Positions 45,910 through 58,906 of a stretch of 64,000 nt of DNA are shown one piece after another; positions within the stretch are counted from its first letter, which is position 1; the number at the start of each line of letters is the position of its first letter. A program made the position numbers and the translations under genes. The notes below the pieces were generated by a model. It saw only the letters and a list, made by a program, of their open reading frames with translations. It was not told the origin of the DNA and did not search any database. Source of the DNA: Sarcocystis neurona (Eukaryota > Apicomplexa > Conoidasida > Eucoccidiorida > Sarcocystidae); the NCBI GenBank assembly GCA_000727475.1, contig KL647294.1, forward strand, positions 329,758 through 393,757. Direction: 5' to 3'.

Positions 45910-48900
45910 TTATGTTGCTGTTGCTCCAGCCTCTGGTATTTCGGCTGCCGCGGCTCCCGTTCGTGCCGCCACCGGGGCTGTCTGGGGAGGGGCGAAGCCT
46001 TGCAGTCGGTCACGGAGCTGCTGCAGGCGCTGCTGCTGTTCCTGCCGCTGTCGCTGCTGCTGTAATTTGGCAACGGCGTGTATTTCAAAGAAATTGTTTT
46101 GCTCTCGAAAAACTACAGGCATCGGCAACCGAGGAGCAACAGCCTTGAAAGCAGCAAAGTTCGGTTTCTGCGGCAACAGGGAGTGGAACGGATTAACCTG
46201 CGGAAGGTGAAAAAGAATCCGCCCTGCAGCGGCAGGAGCCGAGCAAGAAGCAGCAGAGACGCCCGCCCTTCGGTACCACCAGTGCCAGGGGACACTCAGA
46301 CCAGCAGCAGCAACAGCACGTGATGCAGCCCCCCAGCAGGAGCAGCAACTGGGCGCAGAACAATCACATGCAACAGTACAGCGGCAGCATCGGAGAATGG
46401 AAAAGCACTATGCCACCAACACCAGCGCCAGAGGCAGGAGAGAAGCAGAGGCAGGAGAAAACCTGAGGCAGCGACAGAAGCACCAGACGCAGCAGCGCCG
46501 CAGCAGCACCATCGAGACGAGAGAAGCACCATGCCACCAGCAGCGGCAGCATGCCGCGCGGCAAAGAAGGCAGCCACAGGAGCACTACCGACAAGTGCGG
46601 CAGCAGAGCAACAAAAAAAGAGAGGTAGCGGCAACAGCAGCACTTCCAGCAGCAGCTGCGGCACAGCAGCACCAACACAGTGTGCTTGGTGGACCAGCGT
46701 CAATCGTAGTGGCACAGCAGGACCAGCACAAGAACCACAGCAGCAGTAGCGGTAGCGGGAGCTCATGCGCATCAGCAAACGCACCAAGAGCTCCGGCGGC
46801 AGCTTGGCATCCGTGTTAAAATGCCACGCTCACTAGGTGTACGAATTCTTGGACACCTGAATGTTCGGCTACATAGATACATTTATATTTCACACGCTCG
46901 CACACCGGAAGACGCGCTCATAGACGGAGTGACACGGGTGTCTGTCATGCGTGTACATAAATATACATGTATATATATATATCTTGCTTCAGTCGACATA
47001 CGCAAACATCCTGGGATGGTGACTGGACGTATTCTCTCCAACTATGGGTGTCGACGGTAAGCGACGCGTCGTTAGTGGTTATGCCACGGCCCTTACGTGT
47101 CGTCGTGTACGTCCACTGCCCGACGCTCTGCCTGCTGGAATGTACAGACACTCCAAGATAAACAAACCGTGGCGCACAGAATGGACGACCAGCGCGCGCG
47201 CGGAGGTACACCAGAACGCATTGTGGCCTGTGGAATGTCTCGTGATGTCAAATGCGGCGTTTACGGCAGCTCAACGTATGGTGAGGCATACTCGATGAAT
47301 CTCTGTGCGTGCGTAGATCACAGTTGTAAGTTGGCCAGCTGCAGAAGCACGGTACCTGCAGGCACTCGAGCAACGAATCGGTCGATGCTGCCCTTTCCCT
47401 GTCCCATTTTCGTGCCTTCCGGCTTCCTCGTGACTGCGTACGTAGCGAACACATTGGAGTGCACTTCTTTGTTCTTCCCGAGGAGTCTGCGCGCAAGCAG
47501 CACGAGAAGAAAGCCAACTAGCCTCAGACCGCTACGTAGATGTATTCACTGTTTCCTGGAACACTCCACGCAGGAACGGGGAAGAAGAGACACGGGATAC
47601 ACACAGGGAATACGGAGGGTAACAGAGCCACAGAAAAAGTGAAGAAGAAGAAGAAAGGAACTTATTTAGTCGAGTATGTGTCTGTTGTCTTCTACGGAGG
47701 TACATGCAGGAAAGGAGGAAGAATCAAGACAGAATTCTTAAGGGAACTTTGGCACTTTGTCACCTGCGTACATAGGAGGACGCAACGAGATGAAGCAGAA
47801 AGCGATCGAACCTCTTTCCGCGAAAAGTACACTCGTACTCGTGTCTACATTCTTGCACGCATGCAAGCACGGAAACGCAGTGCATTTTACCCGTTCCAAG
47901 CCCTACTTCCTCGGTGGTAGCAAAACACGCACAAGAAAGAAGAAAGAGATGGAAAAATCGCAGCCCCTGTTGAACAGGGCTCCTTCTGCCTGCAAAAGTG
48001 CGTGGTGTATCACTGCAGCAGCAGTGGTGTGCAACAAAAACACGACAACGAAAAGGAAGAAAGCAGCTGTGGTCGTTCCTCTTCGGTAATTTCCGAACTC
48101 TGTATCAATTTAGAAGGAGGCCCAAAAAACGAGAAGAGATACAAATTTCGCTGTTCAATAGAGAGAAAACTTTTTTCCTTATGGTGGCAGATTCCTAAGT
48201 GACGCGGCATCAGAAGAAGAAAACACGTACGCCTTGTTCTGTACTACTTAACTTTTGTTAAGTTCTGGAAACCACGGGCACGACGCAACAACAGAACAAT
48301 GGAGACGAAGAAGCGTTCCTACTTGCAGCACGTGTCGTACCCTGCACTTTTACAGGTGTCCCGGCAGCAGAAAGAGAAACGGGCGAGACAAGATACTCAT
48401 TCCCATATACGTTGTGACGAGTCGTTCACCCTTGGTGGATGTCATAGCGCCGGAAACGGGGGAAAATTCAAATCAACGCCCAATATCATCCTCGCAGATC
48501 AGCAAAGCAGACGAAAACTCGCAGCGACGAAACGTATGAAGCAAAAACCAAAGCAAAGAAGAACTCCATAGGAAAGGCGTAAGCTCACCCTGTCCTTCTC
48601 CGACTTCCGCTTCCCCAGGACTCGCGCACACACACGTAGAATAGGAAGTAGAAGAGGTAAGTGTCATGAAGGAGACGAAAAAGGAGGAGACAACGAAAAG
48701 CCAGAGCACGGCATAGAATAAAGACAAAGAAGTACTTCAGTACTCTTGACATGGTACGTATCTTTCATCATAGTTTATACGCGTGCTTATAGGACACACG
48801 TGTGACTCGCCATACCTTTTAAGTATTCGCCTAGCATCTTCGAGCTGCTCTGCTGTGACTCGGTGGGGAGCAGCAGCAACTAGGCATTTGCCCAAGCGAA

Positions 48901-48985
48901 TTTCAGGCGAGGTCGCAGGAGGGATTCTACCCACTGGCACTCGGATCCGCACTTCCTGAGGCAGTTTATATTTTACTGGCGGCAT
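45910..48985 (-). CDS. MRPL16: Ribosomal protein uL16, probably mitochondrial (3 exons)
   Basis: Large-subunit ribosomal protein that sits near the tRNA acceptor end and peptidyl-transferase centre. Minus-strand exons inferred: 48985-48816, 47486-47356, 46223-45910 (TAA stop); 204 aa against about 140 in bacteria. Exon 1 holds the TAEQLEDARRILKR helix, exon 2 VTRKPEGTKMGQGKGS (the RMGKGKG loop), exon 3 GRILFHLPQVN and NFAAFKAVAPRLPMPVVFR (the ALRLAAxKLP segment). Phases fit exactly: AG|A across junction 1 and G|GG across junction 2. The ATG at 48985 is the first after an in-frame stop. After the core comes a Gln-rich, then Ala-rich tail of about 60 residues. Because apicoplast genomes usually carry their own rpl16, the nuclear copy is most likely mitochondrial; no clear transit peptide is seen. 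Confidence 0.85.
46300..46820. repeat. CAG-rich block inside uL16 intron 2
   Basis: Dense CAG on the plus strand (CTG in the sense of the uL16 transcript). Plus frames are Gln/Ala/His-rich and long, for example 46397-46819, but the block falls within the intron between uL16 exons 2 and 3. It is not called as a gene. Confidence 0.55.
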
Positions 48986-49600
48986 TGCAGCGTCCGTCTT
49001 TTTATCTGCGTCTTCTGCTCCTCCTCTGTTCTATCTCTTCTTCTGCTTTTCGTTAGCATGAATCGTTTTGCTCGTCTCGTCGTTTTTTCCTCCTTTTTTA
49101 CCTCTCTAAGGTGACAGCGGTAGGGAGAAGACGCCGAAGACGGGCGGAAGCGTGCAGAAACGGGAAGAAAAGGAAATAATAATAGAGCGTGAAGGACGTC
49201 GAAGAGAATTGTAAAAAAGAGGAAGAAAGAAATTAGTAGTATGGAAAGGAAACAAAGAATTAAAAGAAATGACAGGGGTAAACAAAGCACATACGTAGAA
49301 GATGAAAAGAGAGAAACAAGGAGTAGGGAATCAGGGTGGAAAAAGAAGACACAAGGAAGCAGTTTAGGAAAAGAAGGGAAGCGAAGGGGGGGAACGGGGA
49401 AGAAGGGGGGAAGCGCGAGGAAACGGAGGCAAAGAAAAGGAAGAAAAACGCAAGAAATAGGGGTGGAACAAGGGCAGGAAAGGGTAGTAGGGAAGACGGA
49501 GAGGCACATGCAAAGAGCTGCAGGTTCTGCAGCCGTGGTTTTACGAGGGAATAAGGAAAAGCGGTGGATCTGTATCATCCACAGTTAGATACACATTTGT
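48986..49600. promoter_or_regulatory. Region upstream of uL16 with a long polypurine tract
   Basis: From about 49190 to 49560 the plus strand is almost entirely A and G (polypyrimidine in the uL16 sense direction). It lies just upstream of the uL16 start codon, so it may include the promoter or 5' UTR. No defined promoter motif was recognised. Confidence 0.3.
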
Positions 49601-52600
49601 GAAACGACGCCCCGTTCACAGTGACTGACTCAATAAAAAACTCGTTTCTACCACCTACTGTTCGGCCTCTTTCTTCCTCTCTTCCTATACACTGGAAAAT
49701 ATATATATATATATTCGTATAAGTATAGACGATGTCGGATAAACATACGTTCCTGTGCTGCTCTATCGAAACCCAATGGCTACGTATACTTACGCCGATA
49801 ACTATACACTCATTCACATAGATACGTATATAGCTAACTCAAGGTAGAACAACAACGCGATTCTCGCTCGTGACGTGAAGAGACATAAGTGCATATACTG
49901 GAGTACGTTTACTGGTGTCGGTACGCACTACTGACACGTTTAACTACGATACCTAACGGATACAGGTGTGTAACCAAGCTCCCTCTCCCTCAGGATTAGA
50001 ATACATTTGCGTGTAGAGATGCAGAAGCATCTGGTGGGGCAGTGGAGAGTCAAAGTGATACGAAAAAAAGAACGGGAGGGATACCGGCGGAAGAGACGAA
50101 CAAAGATGATATAGTGGAAATGTTGTGGAAACTTTGGGGGTGGACAGCTTCTGTGCCACGCCGCGCCGCAGCGTGTAATGCAAACACAACGATCGGCACG
50201 AAATTTGAAGCTTCCACTGGAACTAGCAATCCACTGCTTTCAGCTTGGGCAGCTTGGACGGGAAAACGAGTGAAGTGTACCAATGCAACAGATCATGAGG
50301 GAAATGCACGTGACCTTGAATTCCCACAACACTACGTACACATGTCTAAAGTTTTCGTTTTTGTCGGGAAGGGTCATTCTCTACAATGAAAGCTTTTGCC
50401 TGCTCTCCCTAATGCGTCTATTCTCTTCGATCTACTTTTCTCCCTCGCGCTCTCTGAAACCGTCTTCTACTGAGGAAGCACTGACATAGTGCCGTCGACG
50501 GTGCCGCACCTCCACAACGACTACGCTTTTTCACAGGTGGTGGATCGCACGTCTAGTCGCGCACCTGCACCTGGACGACTAATCCCCCGCGGGAATCAGG
50601 TCCCTCTTTCTTCTTCACTCGACTTCACTTAACTCCGTAAACTTGCTAGCAGCTCTTGATCGGTCCCTCAGGCTGATGTTTACACGGCGTTACAGCGTCT
50701 GTGTGAGTATGTGGCTGGCCTTTCACTGTCAGCGTTCGTGCTATTATGCCTTGAGATACCGGATTGTCATCAATACTTTATTTCTGCTTTACTCTGTGGC
50801 GGCGACTTTACTCTCAGCATACCTCATTATCATTCACAAACATTCAAACGGCTCTTAATTGTCCATATATACTGATCCGTACCGACGGTTACCGCCCAGC
50901 TACAGATCTACGTATATTGAACATACAGGTAAATAGTAAATGAACAAGGAAGAACATATTTTTACCGGTGGGAGACAATCACACACATATGTATACACCT
51001 GCACATCTCGAGTATTACATGTAATATCTCCGTACGAGAATAACCTGGACGCCATCAATAGCTACAGACGTGAGAAAAAGGTGCCAAGACGCCGCACCCT
51101 CGACCACCAACGCATGAGCCTTCTGAAAAACGAGAGTGCCTACGAAACTACCGGCAAATACATGCAGTTTTCATGAGCATAACCGAAATCTTGATCTTGT
51201 TTTCTCTAACAGTTCTCGTGTTAAGATCTGTGGCCGTAACGCAGAGTATGAACACCCTAAAATGTTTCCCCTTTTTCGCGTGGGATCCGTTAGCAGTAAC
51301 TCAGTATGACAGACAGCCTCGGCTCGTGGATGGAAAGTCCTCCTAGGCCGAGGTAGGTGAAACCGACAGAAGACGCCGAACAAGCGTTTCGGAGTGCAAG
51401 TCGACTTTAGATGCGTAGCCGAAATACTTAAGCATCTCTTCAAAAAGTACGGTGAGCTTGTTTTCGGAGCGCACCGTCGCGGGCGCGCAGGAACATGCGA
51501 AGCGTTTCTGACCCCTGTAACAAGTTCGCTAGACACACGAGGGACAGACGTGGACCGAAAGAAATTGGAACTTTACTAAAAATTAGGAAGTATTTTGAAC
51601 GTTGTACTGGAATGCAAGAATCGGAGTGCAACAACTGTTCGATCTTTGGCTCGGAGACTGCAAGGCGCGACAAAGACACCAGCGCCAGAAAAGAACATTT
51701 TTTATCCATAAAGGGCCCGACGATTTATCTGACCGCAGTATTTTTGTGTCGCGCGTCGCATGCGGTCTCCTCAGCATGCAGTAGTTTTTATTTGCTTTCC
51801 AACTCACCGACCTTGCAGAAATCTTCACCTCGAAGGTTCTCAATCAGTGTGTCTTTTCTTTATAGAAATACCCATAGACACATCTGAGCAGAATCGTCCA
51901 CATACATTCACCTCAGCATCCTGACACACACTTACATGTAAGTGAATGTGCGTACAAATTCATGCTGCTGCCTCTTCACTGTGGTACACGGACGTCTTCA
52001 AGAGTCTTGTGCAGCAGATGCAACACACGCAGTCGAGTGCCACTTGCGATATGAAGTCGTCGCGAGCGCATAGACCCCCAGCGCAGTCACAGAAGCAAGA
52101 CATTGTTACTGAAATGTGTTCCTCATCTTCCGAAAGGGAACGAAGTTGCAACGAAGCAGCTGCTGTACAGCGACAAACCATTACATGAGTGCTAAAAAGC
52201 AACACTTTCGAAACGTGCTACCAGCGCCTGATACCAGCCAGGTACCCATCCGTACATGTGTATCCGTGTCTACCCCTAGCTGTGAGCCTGCCGATCTGTC
52301 TGTTTACCAGACCGGTTATCTGTAGCCATGAGCATAGATCGCGCAGACTACAGTCGTGGGTGTGCATGTTTCAGTCCACCTCGCGCCTTGTCATCCTTAT
52401 TTTTCTGTTTGTGACTATACAGTTGAATTTCGCGTCCAGCTCTGCTTGCGCCATTGGCGCAGCGAGGAATGTATTTTCTCAAGTCAGCCAGGACGCGCAC
52501 AGTTCCCTGCCTGATTCTCTGTTGTAGCCCTTTCGTTTCTGCATCGAAGGCGTATGTTATGTATGCGTTCATACGGCCGTACCTCAAGGTACGCCGTGTA

Positions 52601-55600
52601 TAGGTTCGCGTGAACTCAGATTAAAGGGGGATGATCCGAGTTGTGAACCTGTAAGATACACAATTTTTCGAATAGGAAACAATTCTGAAATTCTCTCGGC
52701 ACTCTCAAAACCAACTTCACAATCTTCGCATAGAGGGGATGATTATGCACGTACAAGCATTTCGCTTCGAATCCTCAGCTGTAGTCTCCACGAGTTCACG
52801 GAAGCGTTTACGGTTGGCGGACTTCTACATGTGTGCCAGGAAAACTTAATGCTGTCACCGAACGTATACAAACATATATGTATATGTATACAGAAGCGCA
52901 CACAAGGACGCAACCAGTCGTGTATGTACACCGTGGCAAGGCTCGCAGTGCTGCAAAGTGGTCACGTGGTTCCCGTGTGAAGCGAATGGCTGTATTACGT
53001 GTGCCATAGTCTCTAACATCAAAATATTTTCACTAGCTAACATGTAGCTGCACCCTGCCCCTGATCCTCTTGTACATGTTTTTGAAACGTGACGTCATGC
53101 TCCATGTCGAATACCGTGTACATATACGTACATCTGCATTATATATGGGGGGGGAGGTGTGTGCATACACACGCACAGAAGAAATCGGTACACACACGTA
53201 CACCTGTACACACACAGACACAGGCATACGGAGAGAAGCAGAGAGATCCATAGTGTTGTGTCTTTCCCGCAGATCCACCAAACTGTTTCAGCGCTCTTTG
53301 GTCTAGCGTCACGCTCCTCGTCTGCTGTCCAGACACACGCTGTTTTTCGTTTACCTACAGAACAATGTCATCTGCAGCCAGCATGAATTGCTTTTGTAGT
53401 GAGACGTTTGTGCTCTACGGATAGACGCGTTAAGCCAAAGCGCGCGAGTTCGGCTTCAAATGCCTACAGACTGCGTTGGTTACTTACTCATACAGATATG
53501 CGGTAACAGGAGTGAGAATTACTAGGGCAACTTCCATTATTGACGGCGCATCAGTGTCTACCTTCGTGCAGTAGAATTTCTCTATTCCCTTAGTAACACA
53601 GAGGCTATCATGGTTGGACTTGTGAGCATTTTCTACAATAAACAAACAGGCTTTCCATCAGGAAAAGTTGAACGCAAATCAGGGACAGTTTACGCGTATG
53701 TGGTAATGCGAAAAAAACATTTGACACATACATTTCACGGATACCTGCGACACCGCAGCGGCGTCCCAGTAGCGCCACAGATGACGACTCAGGACTGAAA
53801 TGCAGAGAAGAAATTTACATTCACACAAATGGCTAAACGAATCTCTATATATACACATACATATATACATACATATACACAACCGGTGTACGTTGATGTG
53901 GGTAGAATACTACGTGGACCACGCGGTGACCATACTTGTGCACTTGTAGACGTAAGCATCGTGAAATTGGTCGTCGAGAACCTGATGTGCGTACCACGCA
54001 GGAACGTATATGTAGAATTTGACAATAAGCTGGTCGGAACCGATGAGAACCGATAGCTGTACTGTGTGCGTGGTTAAAAATATATTTGTATGTATACGGA
54101 AGTTCAGACTCAGTAATGATAACCTGGTACACATGCGTTATGTGTGAATCTATGTTTTGTAATCCTTCGCACACTTTAAGGCTTTAAAGGTCAGTCCATT
54201 TTTCGATAGTGCCTTCCACTTCCAGCCTCAGTCTCTAAGATGACTGCACAAGCATGCGAAGGTTGTTGGGAATGCCTCCTAACTAGCCTGTGTATGTGTT
54301 TCTCTCTACGTGCAATATAACTTTTCGATCGTGCAGTGCATGTGAGAAATACAGTTAAATCACTGTGTGCTCGTATGATAGAAGTTAGAATGCGCACCGA
54401 AAGCCTCAGGTGGGCTCAGGACTGAGGATAAAGCTCGAAGTAAAAAGATTTTAGGTGAGAATAGGTTGACGCATACACTTTTACATCGTCGTACGTTTGC
54501 TCCGTTTGCCTCGTGCTTGCGTGCCTTCACGGGGGCATATACGATGCCCACCGTGGATGTTTGGTAAGGACGCTAACAAGCACGACCTGTAAGAATTGTA
54601 CAGAGGCAAAAAGGGAACAAGGCGCAAAACTGAAGATCTCAAGACACGAAAAGGGCTGACAATCTGCTGCGACGCACAAAAGCAACCAGGATAATGTCTT
54701 CATTTTGAGCATTTGAGAGTATGGCAGTGTCTGTTCGATCTGCGTTGTACACTTGTACAATGGTTTAGGCGGCTTTGTCGGCACTTACAGCACGTCTAGA
54801 GTAAGTCGCGTCGCAGACAGGTGCGCAGCTGTGTACCTGATGGTGGCGCGGGCGCATCCAGACTCGCGTCCTTCTCGACCCACAGTATTGTCTTGATGTG
54901 TCAGTTTGCGTCCGTCTTACGTGTGTAAATTCACATGAATGCGTGCTTTGTGCACGCGTGTGTCCATCCATCTACTAAAAAGATATGCGCAGAACATGTG
55001 GGTAAGGGGGTCGCGTGTATGCAGACGTACGGGTGCATGTTTTGTATCCGTTGTGTCCATCTGTGTCTGTGTACTAAATAAATATGCGCAGAACATGTGT
55101 TTAGGAGGGTGCGCGTCTATGCAAGTAAATTTGTCTGCAAATAGGCGTGTCCACAGATTTCTACACATGCTTACCATCAAAAAATACGCGTGCGACCGTG
55201 TCTGTATACATATATATACATATATATATGTATATATGCTTCTCTCTGTATGCAAACATAAATTTGTTCGTATACACTTCATGCACATTGAGCTGGGCAC
55301 CTGTGTAATACACGTATTCACCGTGAAGCAATCGGTCGTCTTGTGGATCATAAACCTAAGAAGTCCGGCGGGTTCACACGCCATGTGCTGACACGTCTGT
55401 GATTACACGCGTCTGTACTCGTGTAAAGATGTGCGTTCCTCTTCATCCCTACATGCGTGTAACGATGTGTGTACTTCTTTGTCCACGTATGGCTAGAAAT
55501 ATACATGCGCGCAGAGCTTTATATGGAAGGCGTTATCCCGTGGTGGTATATTCTGCCTGGAGTTCACGCTGTGCTGGAATCTGAGGAGGTACTGCCGCCA

Positions 55601-55700
55601 CAGTGTTCCATATCCTGCTGTGTTCGCACTAAGCTTGCTTCTTCATAGTGCTCTTGCCCTCCTGTGCTGTTGGTGCGAGGCGCTTATTTGTTCAACGGTG
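49600..55700. other. Repeat-poor region without a confident gene
   Basis: Almost no CAG tracts. Several short open frames have ordinary composition (plus 50042-50389, 51394-51579, 53829-54056; minus 51171-51536), but none forms a spliced model I can support. The frame at 53886-54056 loosely resembles ribosomal protein eL14. The region contains a ~92-bp direct duplication at 54958-55142 and a CATA palindrome near 55205-55235. Confidence 0.4.
54958..55142. repeat. ~92-bp direct duplication
   Basis: Two adjacent diverged copies share TGTGTCCATC, ATATGCGCAGAACATGTG and a CGCGT(G/C)TATGCA block, starting near 54958 and 55050. A partial third start (GTGTCCAC) appears near 55148. Confidence 0.7.
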
Positions 55701-55736
55701 CCGTCGATGGCTATTCTGCTGCCTGCGCCAGCGCCA

Positions 55737-57000
55737 CTACGCGTGATGCTGAGGGTGAGCGCCTTCAGGTTTGAGTTTCGCGAGTCGTGGTGCTAGTCCC
55801 GGTACTTTGCTACTGCTCCTCCTGTTGCCTTTCGAACTGCTGTCTTCATATTCTGCTGCTCCTGGAGTGCTCTTCTGCAGTTCTTGTACCGCTATGATGC
55901 TGCTGCGCTGCAGCAGCAGCTGTCGATTTGGTGCCACTGCCGCTTCTTCTGTGCTGTTGCTGCGGCTGTCCGTTTGCTCTGCAGCACCTGCTGCTGCGGG
56001 GTGTCCGCTGCGTTCCTGCGCTTGCTCTGCTGTAGTAGCATAGCTGCTGCGGTGCCGTCGCCGCTACTAATTCCTGAATCCCTGCATTGCTTCTCCCACT
56101 GAGCTCAGGGGGTGCTGCACCGAGTCTTCGTATTGCTGTTTGCCAGCACCAGTGCAGCGGCTGCCCAGCGAAGGCCGTCAGTGTCTACTGGCAGCGCGTC
56201 CGGTGCGTATTATGCCGCGGGTAGTGTTGCAGCAGCGACTTGATGCGCTGCCGTTTCTGGCTCGATACTGTAAACCACCTCTTCTGCAGGTGCTGCTGTT
56301 GCACTAGATCCCTTCTCTTGCTGCTATCGATTCTGCTGCTCACGCGTTCGTTCATTGGGCGGCAGGGCTGGATGCCCCCAGGTGGTCGGCAGCGACAACC
56401 GCCCTCTCGCAGCCTTTTTCACGCAGCGAGTGCAGCAGGAACGCCGAGCACCAGCGGCAGCAGCAGCACTGGGTCACCGGCGTTAACACTAGCGGCAACG
56501 AATATCACTGCCGGCAGAGTAGTACCAGAATTTCAGGGCAGCAGCGCCACGTGGTAGCAACACGAACACCATGTAGAACCGTCAGTCGAAACACCGGCCG
56601 AAGCAGCAGCTAGACCTGCCCGCTCTGCAAGCCGGCGCCCGGTGCGCACAATAGCTACAGCTGCGCCTAAACAATTTGCTGTTGCCGGTGCTGCCGATGG
56701 TGCTCCTGGTGTTGCTGTGCTGCTCGCTGCTGCTGCTTGCATGTTTCTGTCCACTACGTACGGGAGGATTTACGTTGTGGTTAGCCAGGCGCGTCTAAAC
56801 GTAATCTGGTTGTCATTCGCTCTCGCCTTCTCTATACCGCGTTCCTCTCGCTTGTATCGAGGTGATAGCGGTGCACCAAGCGGTACTGCTTGTGCTGCTG
56901 CTGTTGCTGCGGGCACGGCTGCTGCGGCTTGGTATTCGTTCTGCTGCTGCTCTCCTGCGGCTCCTGTTGTGGCCGTTGCTACACTTCTGTAGGTGCCTGC
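55737..57000. other. CTG-rich island, possible minus-strand gene
   Basis: A GC-rich island within AT-rich DNA. A minus frame at 55737-55937 is hydrophilic with a natural-looking C-terminus. Minus 56533-56754 and plus 56240-56557 and 56642-56992 are also open. Composition slightly favours the minus strand, but no domain or splice model is supported. Confidence 0.25.
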
Positions 57001-58162
57001 ACCTCGTGCTGCTTACACCGTGTGCGTGGGTAAAAGTACGAACTGCATCTGGACTGTACGCTTTTTCCTTTTCCGGCGTGTGTATACAGCTGATTCGTCG
57101 GCTGTTCCGATATCAGTACTTACCGTATCCATCTATTCACCTATGTGTATACGTGGAGCCGTCTAAAAACATATACATTGGTAGTTTAAAGGTAACTTTC
57201 CTTAACTGCTTATCATCTGCGGCACAAGCACACCCGTACGACCAGCGCTCAGTAGTAAATCAGGCGTGGTGTTGCTGAATATCATCAGAGCAGAGCAGCA
57301 AGCACAGCAACAACAGTTCGCTCGAGCAGCTCAATAGCAGGATCACCACCACCACCAGCCCATGACGGTGGTCGGCAGTCACGAAAACGGCAGTAGAATT
57401 TCTTCAGAATAACAGTAGCAACAGCGATAGGGAAAATTTACGCAACAGCATCAATATCGGCAGCGGCCCGGCAGCAACACCGCCGCCAGCCCCAGCAGGG
57501 GCGCAGGAACACAAGGAGCTGCAGCAGCAGCAACAGGCGCAGCAGCAGCAACAGGAGCGACATCGGCTGCAGCACCATCTGTTCGTTGCTAGGTGTTACC
57601 GCTCCCGACAGGTCATCTTTCTGACCCATGAATCACATCCTTGTCGTGTGTAAAGCGCTGAATCTCCCAGTGTGTGCGTTTCCCTACCAAGGTTCATATA
57701 TACATGCACGCAGGTGCCGCTGCACATTTTTCTGTGTGTGCGTGTTGAAACAGGTATACATGAGTGTGAACATTTATATATATATATATATATGTATATG
57801 TATGTATACCAACGTGTACCTGCACGTGCATGTGTGTGGGTGGACTGCAGGGCCGCTACGTAGAGGCCCACGCTGCATAGTTGATTGTATACCTCCCTAT
57901 CCGGTTCTTCATCAAGGGAACGGTATCTCGCCGTGTATGCCTATGTGTTTGTTTTGCCTCTTCGTATATATAAATTTGTTTTGCCCATGTGTGTGTCTCG
58001 TTTCTCCATCTATGCGAAGATGTTTCCCACGCGAGACAGTGAATACGCCCGCCTACTCCGATGTGGTTCTCCCCGTGTATGTGTAGACGTACGCGTGCAT
58101 ACAAATATACACAATACATATGCGTACAGCTGTGAATGCACCTACACCTCAAGTACACGCGT

Positions 58163-58346
58163 AGGCGAGTGAATCCAGCTTCCGCGCGCACTCCGCTAGC
58201 GCTGCGCGCCGCTGGAACCCCCAAAAATCTGACGGCGCTGCAAGTCTTTCGCAAGGCGCAGACTTGTGCAGTAGCGCACGCGCTACTTGCCGCTGCCGCT
58301 GCAGCTGCCGGCGCGCGACCAGACACAAAGAGCAAGAAGAGACGAA
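58163..58346 (+). other. Probable isolated exon of unknown function
   Basis: A short GC-rich island in microsatellite-rich surroundings. On the plus strand, an acceptor-like ACGCGTAG at about 58163 precedes an open frame containing ARTPLALRAAGTPKNLTALQ and an Ala run, ending in a Lys/Arg-rich stretch (KSKKRRKT). A donor-like GTATGG follows at about 58350. Codon composition is balanced, unlike repeat shadows. The family is not recognised; it could belong to the gene continuing at 61107. Confidence 0.35.
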
Positions 58347-58809
58347 AAACGGTATGGGATAAAGTGCGGTTGGCTTCAGACGTTCGTGGGGTGGTGTTTT
58401 TCACGTGTGGTGCTTCTTATTCCGCAAGAGTGGGGAAGAAGTCATTGTCTCTATACCGGTGAGGAAACCTCTAAGAATCGTATTACACCCAAGTGATATA
58501 CATAGACGGCATTAAGGTACAAACACAGGAGCAGAGTACAGACTGAACTGCACTGTGTGCACACAGACAAACTCTGCCTGCGGGCCGCTCCAATGTGTGT
58601 GCATTCAGCCCGAAAGACATGGTTGTCTTACCCGTTACCGCGGAATGCGCTCAGCTGCACTCACCGCACCAGAATTGGAGAGAGAGAGAGACACATAGGT
58701 ACACTGAAAAACAGCATAAACAGCTGCGGTGTCTACACCAGCACGCGTGACACCCGGTTAGGGGTGTGCACATCAGTATAGCACATGATTGTGCAGGCGT
58801 GTGCACCTC

Positions 58810-58906
58810 GACTGCGCGGCTGGAGTAGTGTACATACACCAGAACTCTCCACGCATCTACTCTTGACTGCGCGGCTGGAGCGATGTGCTTACACCAGAAC
58901 TGTCCC
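58810..58906. repeat. ~55-bp direct duplication
   Basis: GACTGCGCGGCTGGAG followed 11-12 bases later by ACACCAGAACT occurs at 58810 and again at 58865. The surrounding DNA is non-coding. Confidence 0.75.

Noticed and set aside
46397..46819. Gln/His-rich plus-strand frame
   Set aside because: It lies in intron 2 of uL16 on the other strand and consists of CAG repeat with no conserved block.
48390..48520. Minus-strand segment containing TTYMGM taken at first as the RMGKGKG loop of uL16
   Set aside because: A stop precedes it without an acceptor, and a far better match with correct phase lies at 47356-47486.
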